64,000 bases of DNA from NCBI GenBank assembly GCA_003864495.1, contig PEDN01001373.1:124001-188000 (forward strand). The letters are read 5' to 3'. A program made the translations under genes and the position numbers. Shown one piece after another: positions 33,075 to 44,540 of this stretch; the stretch's first letter is position 1, and each line of letters opens with the position of its first letter. The notes beneath the pieces were generated by a model, which was not told the origin of the DNA, ran no database searches, and saw only the letters and a list, made by a program, of their open reading frames with translations. The DNA is from Nemopilema nomurai (Eukaryota > Cnidaria > Scyphozoa > Rhizostomeae > Rhizostomatidae).

Positions 33075-33491
33075 TTATACTTGTAGCAAAACAAGCTGCT
33101 CTTTACGACTTTGCTGCATTCTAGAGCGAGAGGCTGAAACCACTCCTTTCATGCGACTGAAGACCCTTTCCCAATGAACGCTTGTCAAGGGAATGGCTAC
33201 AGCAAGCTCTAGAAGAGCCATGACTTCAGGAAGAGCTTCTTGGAGCTCTGCCTTTTTGATGACCAACAGGAGGTCTTGGATGCTTGCTGCTCCTTCTTTC
33301 ACAGCATCAAATTCTTTCACACCCATGCTACATCGACATCTAGTATGATTTGCCATATGGTTGTGTGTTCCTTGGTGACCATTTACCACGACCCAAAAGT
33401 TTTTGGCATGGGATCTCAGTCTGTGTTCTTGGACGAATGATACGTTTGTCATCTGTAAGGTAGATGAAGTTCCGGCGAGAAAAATCTTCAA
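33075..33491 (-). pseudogene. hAT transposase C-terminal dimerisation domain (hATC)
   Basis: The end of the frame reads ALPEVMALLELAVAIPLTSV followed by HWERVFSRMKGVVSASRSRM, the hATC signature (a small hydrophobic helix, then P(L/V)TS...ER.FS.MK). This region forms the transposase dimer interface and part of the catalytic core. The start of the frame is not similar to hAT and probably follows a frameshift or deletion. It pairs with the N-terminal fragment at 34116-34412. Confidence 0.8.
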
Positions 33492-34115
33492 TACAGGTCT
33501 TGAAGATCTTTATGCATACGACATCTAAATCGAGATCCACTAATACACTGATTTTTACGAGAAAGAAATGTCAAAGGGAAGTGTTCAAGCCGCCTAAGCC
33601 CTAGGCAGCAAGACTTTCATAACTAGCACTGGAGCTTATCAAAGAACAACAACCCACATACACGAAATATTTCAAATCAAGAATAACATGTTACATGCAT
33701 AGCAAGAAAGTTTGCATTTCATTAATTTTGATTTAAACTCTTTCTTAATTTTTTCGCCGAAAAAAGAAATGTCTTCATCTTCACATTACTCAGTACTTAT
33801 GTTCAAAAGTAACCCCCATTTGACGGCTGTAACTTCTTTTGAGCGGTTGCATATAATGGCTAGACGTGAAAAATATTTGGCGGCCCCTACATCTTAGCCA
33901 CCATGCGGGCCTGTTATTAGAATCTTGAAAGTAATAACGCCGACCGCTGTTTGAGAGCCCGCCGAACACATGAAAGTTTCACTCCAGTTCATTGATTTAT
34001 TACACATTTCATTGCATTGAAAAAATTAAAACATTACGAAATTTGGAACAATGCTTGATTTAAAAAAACTTTAATGACGAATTTGAGAATGAGATAATTT
34101 CCATCAAGAGGAATT

Positions 34116-34412
34116 TCAAGGAGGAAAGAAATAGAAATAAATGGTTTCACTTACTTTTGACAAGTCACCCATAACCAGACAAGGCCAACAGTAAAATGTT
34201 TTCTTCTCTTTATCTCCACAAATCCATGGATACTTGTCGTACTTTTCTTTACTTCCTACACTCTTGATACTCAGCTCAGGGCACACCCTGCCATCTTTTT
34301 TCAGCTCGAGACGCTGCTCGTGAGTCAATTTCCCCTGCCTCGAAATCATTGAAAAAACGCTTTGCACACCCAGACGGTGAACAGTCACTTGACCTTCGAC
34401 AACTCGATTCAT
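34116..34412 (-). pseudogene. hAT transposase N-terminal TTF-type zinc finger fragment
   Basis: The frame contains DGRVCPELSIKSV and KYDKYPWICGDKEKKTFYCW followed by PCLVMGD, the pattern of TTF/ZMYM-type zinc fingers at the start of KIAA1586/ZMYM6-like hAT transposases (DNA binding). It starts with ATG at 34412 and loses similarity after WPCLVMGDLSK at 34150. The catalytic middle between this and 33491 is absent, so the product could not act. Confidence 0.65.
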
Positions 34413-34884
34413 TTTGAAAAAGTTAGCAGATGGGTAAAAACAGCATTCGCAGTGGCCGCGTTATTAAAATCCCAGAAGTAATAACGGGGCAGCCAAGCTT
34501 CTTTATTTCAAGGGCCAAGAACAATGAAATTTTACGTCATAGTCGGCCCATATGACAAAGACCTTGCTGTTTCCGTTATTAGAAAGTCGAAAGTAATAAC
34601 GCGGCACGGTGCTCTCGAGCTATTTGAAATACCACGGAAAAGCATAATAGGTTTCCTGTAGTCAATGATTAGCAGCTAATTATCATCGTCTCCAGTAATA
34701 ACGGTAATAACACTGCCCGCTGCCCCTGAGGATAGCTTTACCCTACATTTTGCCAGTCAAAATACACAAATTTAAAACAGTGTTAACTGTTGTTTCTTTT
34801 CATTGTCTTCAGTATTCTTTACGCTTCTTAAGTTTTGAATCATTTATTTCATACCATGATTTTTCTTTTTTAACTAATTTCCCG

Positions 34885-36668
34885 CTAGTATTTCCTGAAA
34901 CCAAATTGTTGCATATTTAGGTTTTCACTTCTTCTCCCAATGGCTATTTGACAGGAAAAATACTTTAAAGCATAAGGCATGCCGCTTCTCAAAAGCTGCT
35001 GCACACATTTTACAGCAGAATAGGCAGTTATTTGAAGTCCCTTATAGGTCTCCTTTGAAATAAACATCATTTCTTTGGCAGCATCAAAAAATTCATCTTG
35101 ACGAGTTGAAATGGTCTCTTTCCATTTCTTAAGGTAGCATAGGAATTCTTCTTTGAGCCATTTGAAACGTTCATCATCGATCGAAATATAGGGTTTAAAA
35201 AAGTTTTTCTCTTTCTTTCATGCTCGTGAAAACTTTCCTACATTTAGTCAATCCAAAAATTTTACCATGTTGTCACAAAAGTCAGCTGTTGCACTTGTAT
35301 CTCCAGAGTAAAATGATCTCAATACGGCAGCTACACATGAACTCGGCACCTGAGCTGCTAAACGCACCTTCATCTTCGAATAACTGTTCAACTTGATATG
35401 ATCAGTGGTTAGCCTTGGTAGAAGCTTCAGGTCTCGATCTAGGTCAGCTTGAAATGCACCAGTGACATGCCTCCAGATTAGATATTTGCCATTGTTCCAC
35501 ATGTAGCGACTACTTTGACATGAACCAGAGTTGAACAAGCAGTTTCGAGCTGTTTTGACCATATGGCATGGATCACTGAAGAAAAAGATGAATCTTCTGT
35601 GGTCAAACACGTTGATAGTACGATACACCACTTTACTATCTTTGCAGCAATCAAGACCTTTGTGTAACGTGAAGATTTACAATTGGGTTCTGCTCCATCA
35701 CATATTGTGGCAATGACACATAATTTGATGTTTAACTCTAAAGTGGCAATGCATCCCAAAAACAAAGGAAGAATTTGGCTACTCGTCTTACCATCTGTTG
35801 TAAAATAGGCTAATGGAAACTTCAGGTCAGATGAAATCCCTTCGACAAAAAATGAATGTGAAGGCATGCTTCATTTGTCTCTCCGTCTCCCAAGTCTGTG
35901 AAGCCAATTAGTTCACCTGTAAATTTATCAAATACAAAGCTTTCTGAAATTTTTATTTCATCAAAGGAAACACAAACAAATTTCTGGTGAACTAATTGAT
36001 GCTATTATCCAATGATGCTATTAAAGCTTTCAACAGCCTCCCTAAGTTCATTGATTACACCTGAATTGAATCCAACCTGAGGTTGAATAGCATAGACAGA
36101 GAAACCCTGAATTTCTCAGCTCATCATAGGCGGAGCCTGAATTTGCAGCAACTGATAACAAAATCATTGGATGGTACCGTCTTCACTTGTTCCTGCTAAA
36201 ATGATGTTATAAATGGCGAGGCACTCTCAAGATTTTCTGACATTATCTTATTGATATCGGTGGTCAACTCATCATCTAGCTGAACAGATGATGACTGAAT
36301 TCCTCCAAAAGACCACATTTCATTATTTCACTAAACACTGTCGCCTTTAGTCTTGAATGACTCTTTGCTGTCAAAGGTACTCTACTCTTTACAGCTGTCT
36401 CCTGCAGTGATGTCTTTACCTTTTAAGCTTGTATGGCCCTTCCTTCAAATTTCTTGCAATCATTACAAAATTCACTTGTGCCTGGTTCCAGAAGAACATA
36501 GCAAGTAGCTGCTCTGTAGTACTGGGTATAATGAAAAGGAATATCATTAGTTACATCTAAGATTGATGGAACTACAAGGAGAGAAGCACTTGTCTTTGCA
36601 TCTGCATTTGTCACACCAGTGCCTATCACAACACCTGATATCATTGAAAGAAGTTTTGACAACTTCAA
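34885..36668 (-). pseudogene. P-element / THAP9-like transposase, several fragments
   Basis: Minus strand, separate frames: 36668-36423 (start of fragment, weak); about 36000-35880 with KFVCVSFDEIKISESFVFDK and GELIGFTDLGDGE; 35867-35478 with GISSDLKFPLAYFTTDGKTS and ATICDGAEPN; 35631-35248 with FFFSDPCHMVKTARNCLFNS, SSRYMWNNGKYLIWRHV and LTTDHIKLNSYSKMKVRLAA; and 35200-34885 with TYKGLQITAYSAV and IAIGRRSENLNMQQFGF. These are successive blocks of P-element transposases (GTP-dependent DDE enzymes with an N-terminal THAP domain). No THAP domain or inverted ends were seen. Frameshifts lie near 35610 and 35870; the fragment is dead. Confidence 0.75.
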
Positions 36669-37712
36669 ATACTTAAATGATGTTTGTGGAACTTGATATA
36701 AATGACTGCCTTCTGGTGATTTTCAATTGAAAGCTGGAATTGTAAATCTCAAATTGTTCTCAATGATCAAGCAGCACTTTGGCAAGGCATTGATTTGATC
36801 ATTAAAATTAATTTGAATTAAATTTTCGCCATATATAACAGACCATCCTTCCAAATTGATTCTTTGAAGCACATTCTGCAAGCTTGTAAAGTCCTTATAA
36901 GCACATTGGGAATCTTCAGATATTATTTCTTTTACAATATCTATGTGTCTCTTGGCAACTATGTGTCTATGTATCTCTCTAGAAGGATGAGTTTTTATTG
37001 GTAAATTCCTTTTTGGTAGTACTTTTCCTTATTGGTAAATTCCTGAACGTAGTACTTTTCTTCCTTGTTCTTGGAACAGACAAAAACACAAAAATTTGAC
37101 AAAGTATCCTGGCACAATATCGACATGCAGAGCTGCTGTGGTGAGAATTTAGATTTAGTAGACACACACCTTCAATTTTCTGATAAGAGATAAAATCTAA
37201 GGAATCCAGTTACCCAAACTTCTTTTTTACCAAGAGCGCGTTTACCATGAACTATTACAACATAGTTAACTATTATCATAAATACTGTCAGTGGAAGCTT
37301 TCAACCAACGAGTTTTTGTAATGCTATTGACTTATGCAAAGGGTGAAATTGCTCCCAAAAATTTAACTAAACGCAGTATTTGCTTTTATGATTTGTGAGT
37401 TCTAGTAAAAACCAGCATCAAAAGTTGAATTCAAACTGTCGTCATTTCCAAAATATTTCTGACCTGATTTTGCAATATTATATTGGTTCGGATATCTTCC
37501 GTTTCGAAATACTAGAAATAAATTTAGAATCATTCTTTTAGCCTTTTCCTGTACAATAATACAGATAAAACAAAGCTATAAAAATTTAAAGACTTGCCTG
37601 TTATTTCAATGTCTTCGGGCTCATAATGATTTTCACAAACATATTTGGCCTCTCTCAATTTGTTGGGAGAGGTCAGCATCCACCTGCCGATACTTTGTGA
37701 CTACATTAACTG
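36669..37712. other. No clear gene
   Basis: Continuation of sequence upstream of the P-element fragments. It may hold the lost N-terminal part, but no THAP pattern or other domain could be read. No repeat structure seen. Confidence 0.35.
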
Positions 37713-37713
37713 C

Positions 37714-37781
37714 AAAAATTTTTGGACGGTTTAATTTTTGGACAAAACCTCTGTCCGAAAATTTAACCGTCCGAAAATTTT
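37714..37781. repeat. Short hairpin element
   Basis: Left arm 37714-37743 (AAAATTTTTGGACGGTTTAA, then TTTTTGGAC) and right arm 37753-37781 (GTCCGAAAATTTAACCGTCC, then GAAAATTTT) are inverted with about three mismatches around a 9-base loop, AAAACCTCT. It resembles the fused ends of a MITE whose interior is gone. Downstream, at 37890-38010 on the minus strand, a short acidic reading (LSEEGWEEKTDSEEDDDC) looks like the C-terminal tail of a DNA transposase, which might be its former partner. Confidence 0.55.
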
Positions 37782-38099
37782 GGGGGTATATAATATATAC
37801 GGTATTAGGCCCTTCTTATGCTAATAGAGTATCAAATAGAAAAAACAAACCTTATGTATGAGGCTTACCATATTATCTTCTTTAAGAGCAAATTATAAAT
37901 ATAATATTTTAATCTTCATCATCAAACATAATAATGCAATCATCGTCCTCTTCACTGTCCGTCTTCTCCTCCCAACCTTCTTCAGACAAGTCGTAATTGC
38001 GGTCAACCAAATCTTTCATTCTCAATAAGTGCAGTCCTTTTTCAAATACTATTGTGAACGTCACTTGTAAAACAATTTTGATTCCACCTTTAGGAAATT

Positions 38100-39861
38100 C
38101 TTTAAGTCTGCTCTCTCATCAAGACGGCCAAAAGACGTATGGAAGACCATTCACAGAGTATTAAACCCTAGCCCTCAACCAATAAGAGCGAATGTTAGTG
38201 ATCTCAATAAGAACTTCAACAGCAGAGCTGAAAGAATCCTGGAATGTTCACCATCAAATAAAGATGACTTATTTAAAACTGTAGAAGGGCTACAATGCCA
38301 GGATAACAGTTTTACTTTGGCACCTGTTACTCACAATGAAGTTTTAAATACAATAAAGCTCCTAAGAAGCGATTGTTCCACTGGTCATGACCAAATTCCC
38401 ACACAATTTATAAAACCGATTGCCGAGTTTCTTGCATCTCCTTTGTGTCATATCATCAACACCTGTATTCAATCGTCAGCTTTTCCAACGAAATAGAAAA
38501 TAGCTCGAATTTCCCCGATTCCAAAGGTAGATTATCCAAGAGCAAACGATGACTATAGACCTGTTTCGATATTGCCAGTGCTGTCTAAAATTTTCGAACG
38601 TTTGGTACAAAATCATATTTTTTTATTTTATTGAGAAAGAACAAATTCTAAACGAAAAAATTTGCGGATTCAGGAAAGGACACTCGACTCTAACTGCGTT
38701 ACTCGGTATTAGAGATATGATAGTGCAGGCCATGGGAAGAGGTGAAATTACATTAATGGTTCTTGCAGACTTTTCCAAAGCGTTTGATACAATTGATTAC
38801 AAAACTTTGCTTTACAAGATGCATGCGCTAAAGTTTTCAAATTCTTTCTTGAAATGGCTGGTAAACTACCTTCATAACCGTTAACAGTTTGTTCAAGTGG
38901 ATGATAAAATGTCAGAACTGATACAGACTAGATTCGGTGTACCACAGGGATCAATACTGGGTCCTGTTTTGTTTAACCTGTATGTTACTGATCTTCAAGG
39001 TCAAATCGAACAGCCTTGTTTTCAATATGCTGATGATACAACAATTATCGTACAAGGAAGACCAAAGAACTGTTGCTCCCTTGAGAATGCCATGAACAGG
39101 GACCTAATAAAGCTAAATTCGTGGTCGGCATCTGCTAATGCTGCCCTAAATCCAAAAAGACGAAGGACATGCTTCTTAGCACAAAGCAGCTATCGTGTCA
39201 TCACAATCTCGATGATTGTACTCCTGCGCTAAAAGTTGGACAACAGCCAATTGAACGTGAAAAGTCAGCAAAATTACTAGGTGTTATCTTAGACCAGCAT
39301 CTTTTGTGGGAAGACCACATAAACAAGACAACATCATTCTGTTTTGGAGCTCTTGCCATAGTAAAAAAATTTAAAAATATAATGACACTAAAACTGAAAA
39401 AGCAAGTTGCTGAGTTGCTAATATTATCCAAAATGGATTATGCCGATGTCGTATTTCATCCTCTTCATTAAAGACAAAAACGAATACAAAAGGTGGAGAA
39501 TGCAGCTGCAAGTTTTGTTCTAGGCCGTTACGTTAACGAAAAGGATATCATATCATTAGGCTGGTTACCTATGAAAGAGAGACGAGAATGGCACCTTGTG
39601 AAGCTGGCTTTTAATTATATAACAGATCAAAACAAACCAGCATATATTGACATATCATTAAAAGAAAACAGTAAACATCTAAGATCAAACTCTGCACCAC
39701 AAATTGCAACTACAACAAATTCTAAAATTTTGAGGAACAGTGCAGCTGAAATCTTTGACAAGATGCCAAATGCAATAAGAAATTCAGAAACGAAAGCCGA
39801 ATTCTTATCAAAATCTAAAGAACATTCTGTTACTGAAGCAAAAAAGAGACTTTTAATTTGA
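38100..39861 (+). pseudogene. Jockey/CR1-like non-LTR reverse transcriptase, 5'-truncated
   Basis: Frames cover RT motifs in order: SPIPKVDYPRANDDYRPVSI (about 38515-38565), ICGFRKGHSTLTALLGIRDM, motif A MVLADFSKAFDTIDYKTLLY, motif B FGVPQGSILGPVLFNLYV (38931-38985) and motif C FQYADDTTIIV (about 39020-39050), then a thumb/C-terminal part (39169-39861). No endonuclease domain precedes it, so the copy is 5'-truncated. In-frame stops lie near 38497 and 38881; frameshifts near 38620 and 39160. It ends in an ATT microsatellite at 39995-40024, a usual 3' end for this group. RT would copy the element RNA at the target. Confidence 0.8.
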
Positions 39862-39992
39862 TCCATAAAGAGAAGAACCTAACTTGTATATCCATTGTAT
39901 ATTTTATGATATTTAAACTATTTTAATCGTTACATCGTGTAGTATTTAACGACCAGATGAAGAGCCACCCTGTGGAGATACTGGTCATGATC

Positions 39993-40024
<32 letters not shown>
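39993..40024 (+). repeat. (ATT)n microsatellite at the retrotransposon 3' end
   Basis: About ten ATT units follow the 3' untranslated part of the non-LTR element at 38100-39861. Tails of simple repeats replace poly-A in many CR1-like elements, so I take it as the 3' boundary of that insertion. Confidence 0.7.
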
Positions 40025-40025
<1 letters not shown>

Positions 40026-40099
40026 CGTTAGGCCGCCATACTTGGCGCTGTAGGAAAAGTGTCGACAACAATGGTACTGGCCCGAACGGAGCAATTAAC

Positions 40100-41860
40100 A
40101 TGCCTTTGATCGACAATGGAATTGAACCTCCCGTTAACAGTCAAGTGAAATGCTGTTGTGGCAAGATTTGCAAAGGAATCAAAGGATTGAAATTACATCA
40201 ACGCAGTTGCAGGGTCATTACCGGTTTTGACAAAGATTGTTTGAAGAGGTTGCCGATAATTTGCCAGACACAAATACGGGTCAGGATACGTTACCTGAGG
40301 AGATAATTGATTTAAAACCCGGTGTACGTCTCCCAAAAGCAGATGAGCAGTGGAAACTTGCGAATCAGTTCTTCCATTCAATTTTATCGAATTTCACTCT
40401 CCGTCAGGATTCGATTGGTGAAGCCATCATCCACATGAATGAAGTCATCTTTAATTATTGTAAAGACACATATGGGTTTCAAGAGAACAATTCAAACACA
40501 GGACTCGTCGAAAAGTATCAACATCATAGCCTCAAAAACTTGAAAAAGACCTGAAATTACTTAAGGATAGTCATGCTTTGTTAGACGAAATACGATACGT
40601 CTCCCGTCTCTTACGTAGCAAACTTGCTAAGAAAACATCTACTATCACTTCCTGTGAAACACTTGACCATGATCTTTCTATTTCTAAAAATTTCTGGGGT
40701 TATGTTAAACGCTTTCTACAAAAGAAACCTTTCCTTCTTCCATCGTTCTCACTAGAGCGTTGCAAACCATTCTTTAAAGAAACACTCTCTGCTAAGCATC
40801 CAAACAAAGAGTTTCCCATTCCATCTTGGATTCCTTCCTTCAGTAATCCTACTCATCCTTTTCATTCAGATCCTCCTCCGTACCAAAAGATAACCTCCAT
40901 TATCCGTCGCATGAAATCCTCTAGCTCTCCTTGTCCAATTGACAAAATATCAGTGATTTGATTCAAACGCTGTCCTTATCTTCGCTCTTTCTTAACTGAT
41001 TTGATTCGCTTAATCTGGTTATCTGGACATGTCCCATCGGAATGGAAAAAAGCTTGCACTATATTAATACACGAAAAAGGAGATACAGAGGACCCCTCAA
41101 ACTTCAGGCCTATCACTCTCCAATCGGTCCCACTAAAAATCTTCACATCTTGCCTCTGAGATTCTATATTTGATTTTCTCAAACAAAATAGTTTCATAGA
41201 ACATCAGATTCAAAAAGGTTTTACCCATCAGATATCTGGTACAATAGAACGAATAAAACAACGGCCTTTAGTCATAACATTATTGGATCTAAAAAATGCC
41301 TTCGGAGAGGTTCATCACAATCTGTTCTGTCTTATCACCACGTACCAGAAAACATCCAGTCCCTGATTTCAAGTCTCTACATAAATTTTAAAACCTCTAT
41401 TATCACAGATAAATTTGTTACCCCTGCTATTCCTGTTAAACGTGGAGTTCTTCAAGGAGATTGCCTCAGTCCCCTTCTATTTAACATGTGCTTTAACACT
41501 TTTATTCAATACATAAAGGCAGAAAAATTCAAACAACTTGGTTTCTCTCCCCATAGCCACCCAGACTGTATGTTTACCCCAGAGCACTGGTTTCATTTTG
41601 CAGACGATGCTGCAGCCATTACAAACAGGGAGAAAGAAAACCAGCTACTCTTAAACTGCTTTACAAGATGGTGTCAATGGTCTAACATGATAATAAGAGT
41701 AGACACATGCACACCCTTTGGTATTAAAAAATTCTCAACACGCTCCCTACAATATCAGCCAAAGCTCTTCATCAATAATGAAATGGTCCCTCCTGTCCTA
41801 ACTGGAGAGTCTTTTAAGTATCAGCTCCATCTTCACAGAACTCCTAACGCAAATTGATTC
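40100..41860 (+). pseudogene. R2-like non-LTR retrotransposon polyprotein, broken
   Basis: An N-terminal finger-like block VKCCCGKICKGIKGLKLHQR then SC (about 40145-40210) precedes a linker and an RT: FRPITLQSVPLKIF (41106-41147), motif A VITLLDLKNAFGEVHHNLF (about 41273-41325), motif B KRGVLQGDCLSPLLFNMCF (about 41437-41495) and motif C HWFHFADDAAAITNRE (about 41588-41634), then SNMIIRVDTCTPFGIKKF. Frames are interrupted near 40240, 40553, 40975, 41158 and 41370. The order finger, RT and a later cysteine/endonuclease part is that of R2/NeSL-type elements; the endonuclease was not found before similarity ends near 42060. Confidence 0.65.
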
Positions 41861-42934
41861 TTTACCTCTCCATCCAAAGAAGCTCCTTCTTTATAACAGC
41901 TATCTTCTCTCACAAGTTTCGTAGCACCTCACAGTAGCCGATCTATCAAAAACCTGGATCGTCGAAAACCTTGATAATCAAGTTTCTGCATTTATCCGCC
42001 GTTTTTTTGACAGAATAATGCCACTTAAAGTACCACTGAAACGCAAGCAATCCACCTCTTTTCGCAACTATCACAGCGGGGTAAAGACAAACTTTCACAG
42101 CGAAATTTACGAGGTGATTTACCTTATTTTCAACATTATTTAATTGAATATAGATGTTTTAGATGCTTACACTTGTTTTTAATTACTTTTTATTGTTTAC
42201 AGATGATTTTTTAATTACTTGCAATAGTTTTAAGGCATTTTTTTAAATTGTTTCCTACCTGAAGCGAAATAGGCTGGTCACCACGACTAGACACTTTTAA
42301 GTGAGGTATAGGGGTGTCGAGAGACGTCGCTTCAGGTGCCTTAGGTTATTGGATTGGTGTGCTTACAATCCCCCGTTTGATACTTAGTACTGGCCTTAGT
42401 CTATTGACTTTGTACACATGAGTATTGAATAGTCATCTTGATGAGGTCTAAAGATGTGCACGGCGAGCGTTTGTCATACTGGTCAATTACTAGGAAACAA
42501 TTAGATGTTTTATCTTTTTATTTTGCTGATTTATTTTGCTGATTTATTCCCCGATTTATTCCTTGATTTATTTCCTGATTTATTCCAAAGCATATAACAA
42601 TTTAATAAGCACCACCATATCATTTTTAGATTAAGAATAGATTATTCAAATACGGAAAACACCCAAAGCGGATATTCATTGAGGTCGCGAAGATCAATTA
42701 GTCAAAGGATGCGGTAAGTACATCATTACTTCAACATTTTTTTTTAATTTTTCAATCGTTAATTTTTCAATCATTAATTTTTCAATCATTAATTTTTCAA
42801 TCATTAATTTTTCAATCATTAATTTTTCAATCATTAAATTTTCGCGTGATGCATCAACATTAGTGGTAGGATTGAGTAATTTTAGAAACAGATTGTAATA
42901 GTAGGTTATTTTACTTCTACTTATACTAAAATTT
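41861..42934. other. 3' region of the R2-like element, then two simple tandem arrays
   Basis: 41861-42060 still carries scattered coding similarity to the RT C-terminal part in other frames. 42235-42500 reads like an untranslated 3' end. At 42520-42585 a GATTTATTCC-type motif recurs every 14-16 bp. At 42745-42842 the 15-bp unit TTTTTCAATCATTAA repeats seven times. No gene. Confidence 0.5.
42745..42842 (+). repeat. 15-bp tandem repeat, about seven units
   Basis: The unit TTTTTCAATCATTAA repeats, the first with CGTTAA. The array lies between the R2-like 3' region and the inverted-repeat unit copy 3. Non-coding. Confidence 0.9.
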
Positions 42935-43684
42935 TAAGGTCGCCTAGCAACAATCTATTGTTCTCCACCTGCCCTGAATTGGGCCCCTGAAATGGAAAGA
43001 AATACTTGACGGATTTTCGAAATGCCTTCGCCGATCTCTTCCACAGACATCCCTACGATTCAGAATTTGTTTTTTTCCCGAAGATTCCACGATTTTCTAC
43101 CGAAATTTCGCGTTTTTCCTGCACCGCCGTTTGTTTACGTCGCACTCTTCTCGCTCTGGCGCCCCCACCGCAAACCCTGCTTCCCCCGTTTCTTTACCAC
43201 TCGCTTCGTAGTGCATCCGTCTTTGATCTTGCGTGGTTTTTTTTCAAATTGTTTTCGATTTTCCACCGAAATTTTCGCTACCCCCGGCACGGTGTCGATG
43301 CCGTCGACCTTTTACGTTCGTTTTTCTCCTAAACGGTTCGTGCCACGCTTCCCGTTTGCTAGTGGTAGGGTTCACCCGAAGTGCCTCTGTTTGGATATCT
43401 GGTTTTTCTTCCAATATTTGCAAGCGGTTTCTCAAAATTCGCTGTTTTTTCTTACCATTCGTGGCTCCAAGACCGCGGGGAGAAAATTGCCTTCCCTCAT
43501 CGACTAGCTGAAACACGATCACGTGCCGCTGCCTGTCGATTCCATTGGCTAGCATTACAATGGACGTCAAAGCGACGGCCTCTCCACCAATCAAAATGCA
43601 AGCTATCATCCCACGTGACGGTGCAGGGGGAAGACAGCAGCGTGCCTGAAATCTGGCACATTCGATGCTTACTGCCCGCGGAAT

Positions 43685-44540
43685 TTGGTCGTGCTTATTA
43701 TCGGAGCTGCTGTCATGCTTATTATCGGAGCTGCTGTCGTGCTTATTATCGGAGCTGCTGTCGTGCACTGTGCTGCTGCATTTTTTGGGAGTTTTGCCAT
43801 TGAAAGCTGGCTTGCAGTAAGTACTTTTCGTTTTTCTTTTCGATATGACGATAATCTTGATGTTAAACTAAGTTTCCGTTCTTTTTTGTCGATTTTTCCA
43901 ATGCATCCGCCACGAAATATTTGCTATCCACGAGCTTGCTTGCTTGCTTTCTAGAAGCTTCTATTACTACTCAATTGATTGCTTATTTAAAATGATACGA
44001 AAGGGTAGCTGATTTTCCTCATTTTAGTGGAGAAATCGAGCCGAAACTCCCGGTAGCAGGAGAAGAACTCGCGAGGAACGGCAGGCACGCCCCCGCCTGA
44101 TCCTCTCACTGCCTGGAAGATCTTGAAAACGTCGTGACCTCCAAATCGAATCAAAGTAAGTTTGTTTTGTTGCTTTACGATCGTTGTTTTTCTGGTTTTT
44201 TTCTCTCGAGAAGCCAGCAGCTTTTGTGCTAGATTTTCGCACCTGGCTGATTGATCTGTTGACCTCCTTCCGCCATGCCCTGAGGGCGTTTTTCACTCTA
44301 AATAGCTCTAAATAGCTTTAGCAATAAACAGCATGTTTTATGAATTCTGAAATCAGTAACTGCTGCTGTTTTTTGGCCTTTTTCGATTGCGTTTTTAAGC
44401 TCTCCTTTCTACCGAGTTTTCCTTTCTTGCAGGGTCATCGCGTGGCGTCAAATGTTATCCACTGTTGCCTTGCTGGGACGTAGAAAGGAAGAGCAAGAGC
44501 TCCGTTTTTAATAGACGAGAAACTACCGTACGAACTTTAA
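43685..44540 (+). CDS. Predicted unknown spliced gene, copy 3
   Basis: Exon 1 (about 43685-43816) encodes a hydrophobic stretch with three LIIGAAV(V/M) repeats, then AFFGSFAIESWLA, ending in phase 0 at GTAAGT. Exon 2 (44028-44155) lies between acceptor TTTTCCTCATTTTAG and donor GTAAGT and is Arg-rich (WRNRAETPGSRRRTREERQA), but a stop in its frame shows damage in this copy. Exon 3 starts at 44433 after TTTCCTTTCTTGCAG, with RGVKCYPLLPCWDVERKSKS and, after a one-base shift, IDEKLPYEL and TAA at 44538. The hydrophobic start could be a signal peptide or membrane helix. CCAAT boxes (about 43540 and 43588) and CACGTGACG (43613) lie upstream. Function unknown. Confidence 0.4.
43688..43765 (+). repeat. 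24-bp tandem repeat inside exon 1, three units
   Basis: GTC(G/A)TGCTTATTATCGGAGC then TGCT repeats three times in frame, each adding eight hydrophobic residues. The other two copies of the gene lack this expansion, so it arose after duplication. Confidence 0.9.

Larger units (their letters stand above)
32435..34728 (-). mobile_element. hAT transposon, deletion derivative with both ends
   Basis: The ends CAGGGGCGGCTGGGAG (32435-32450) and, inverted, CAGGGGCAGCGGGCAG (34728-34713) are flanked by a perfect 8-bp duplication AGGATAGC (32427-32434, 34729-34736). It contains the N-terminal zinc-finger part and the C-terminal dimerisation part of a hAT transposase on the minus strand, with the middle missing. 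The left end is identical over 16 bp to that of the hAT at 955-2655, which suggests one transposase could have moved both. Confidence 0.9.

Noticed and set aside
43006..43507. Phe-rich plus-strand frames 43006-43507 as secreted proteins
   Set aside because: Low-complexity reading of the promoter-like module; no counterpart in the same frame in the left copies.
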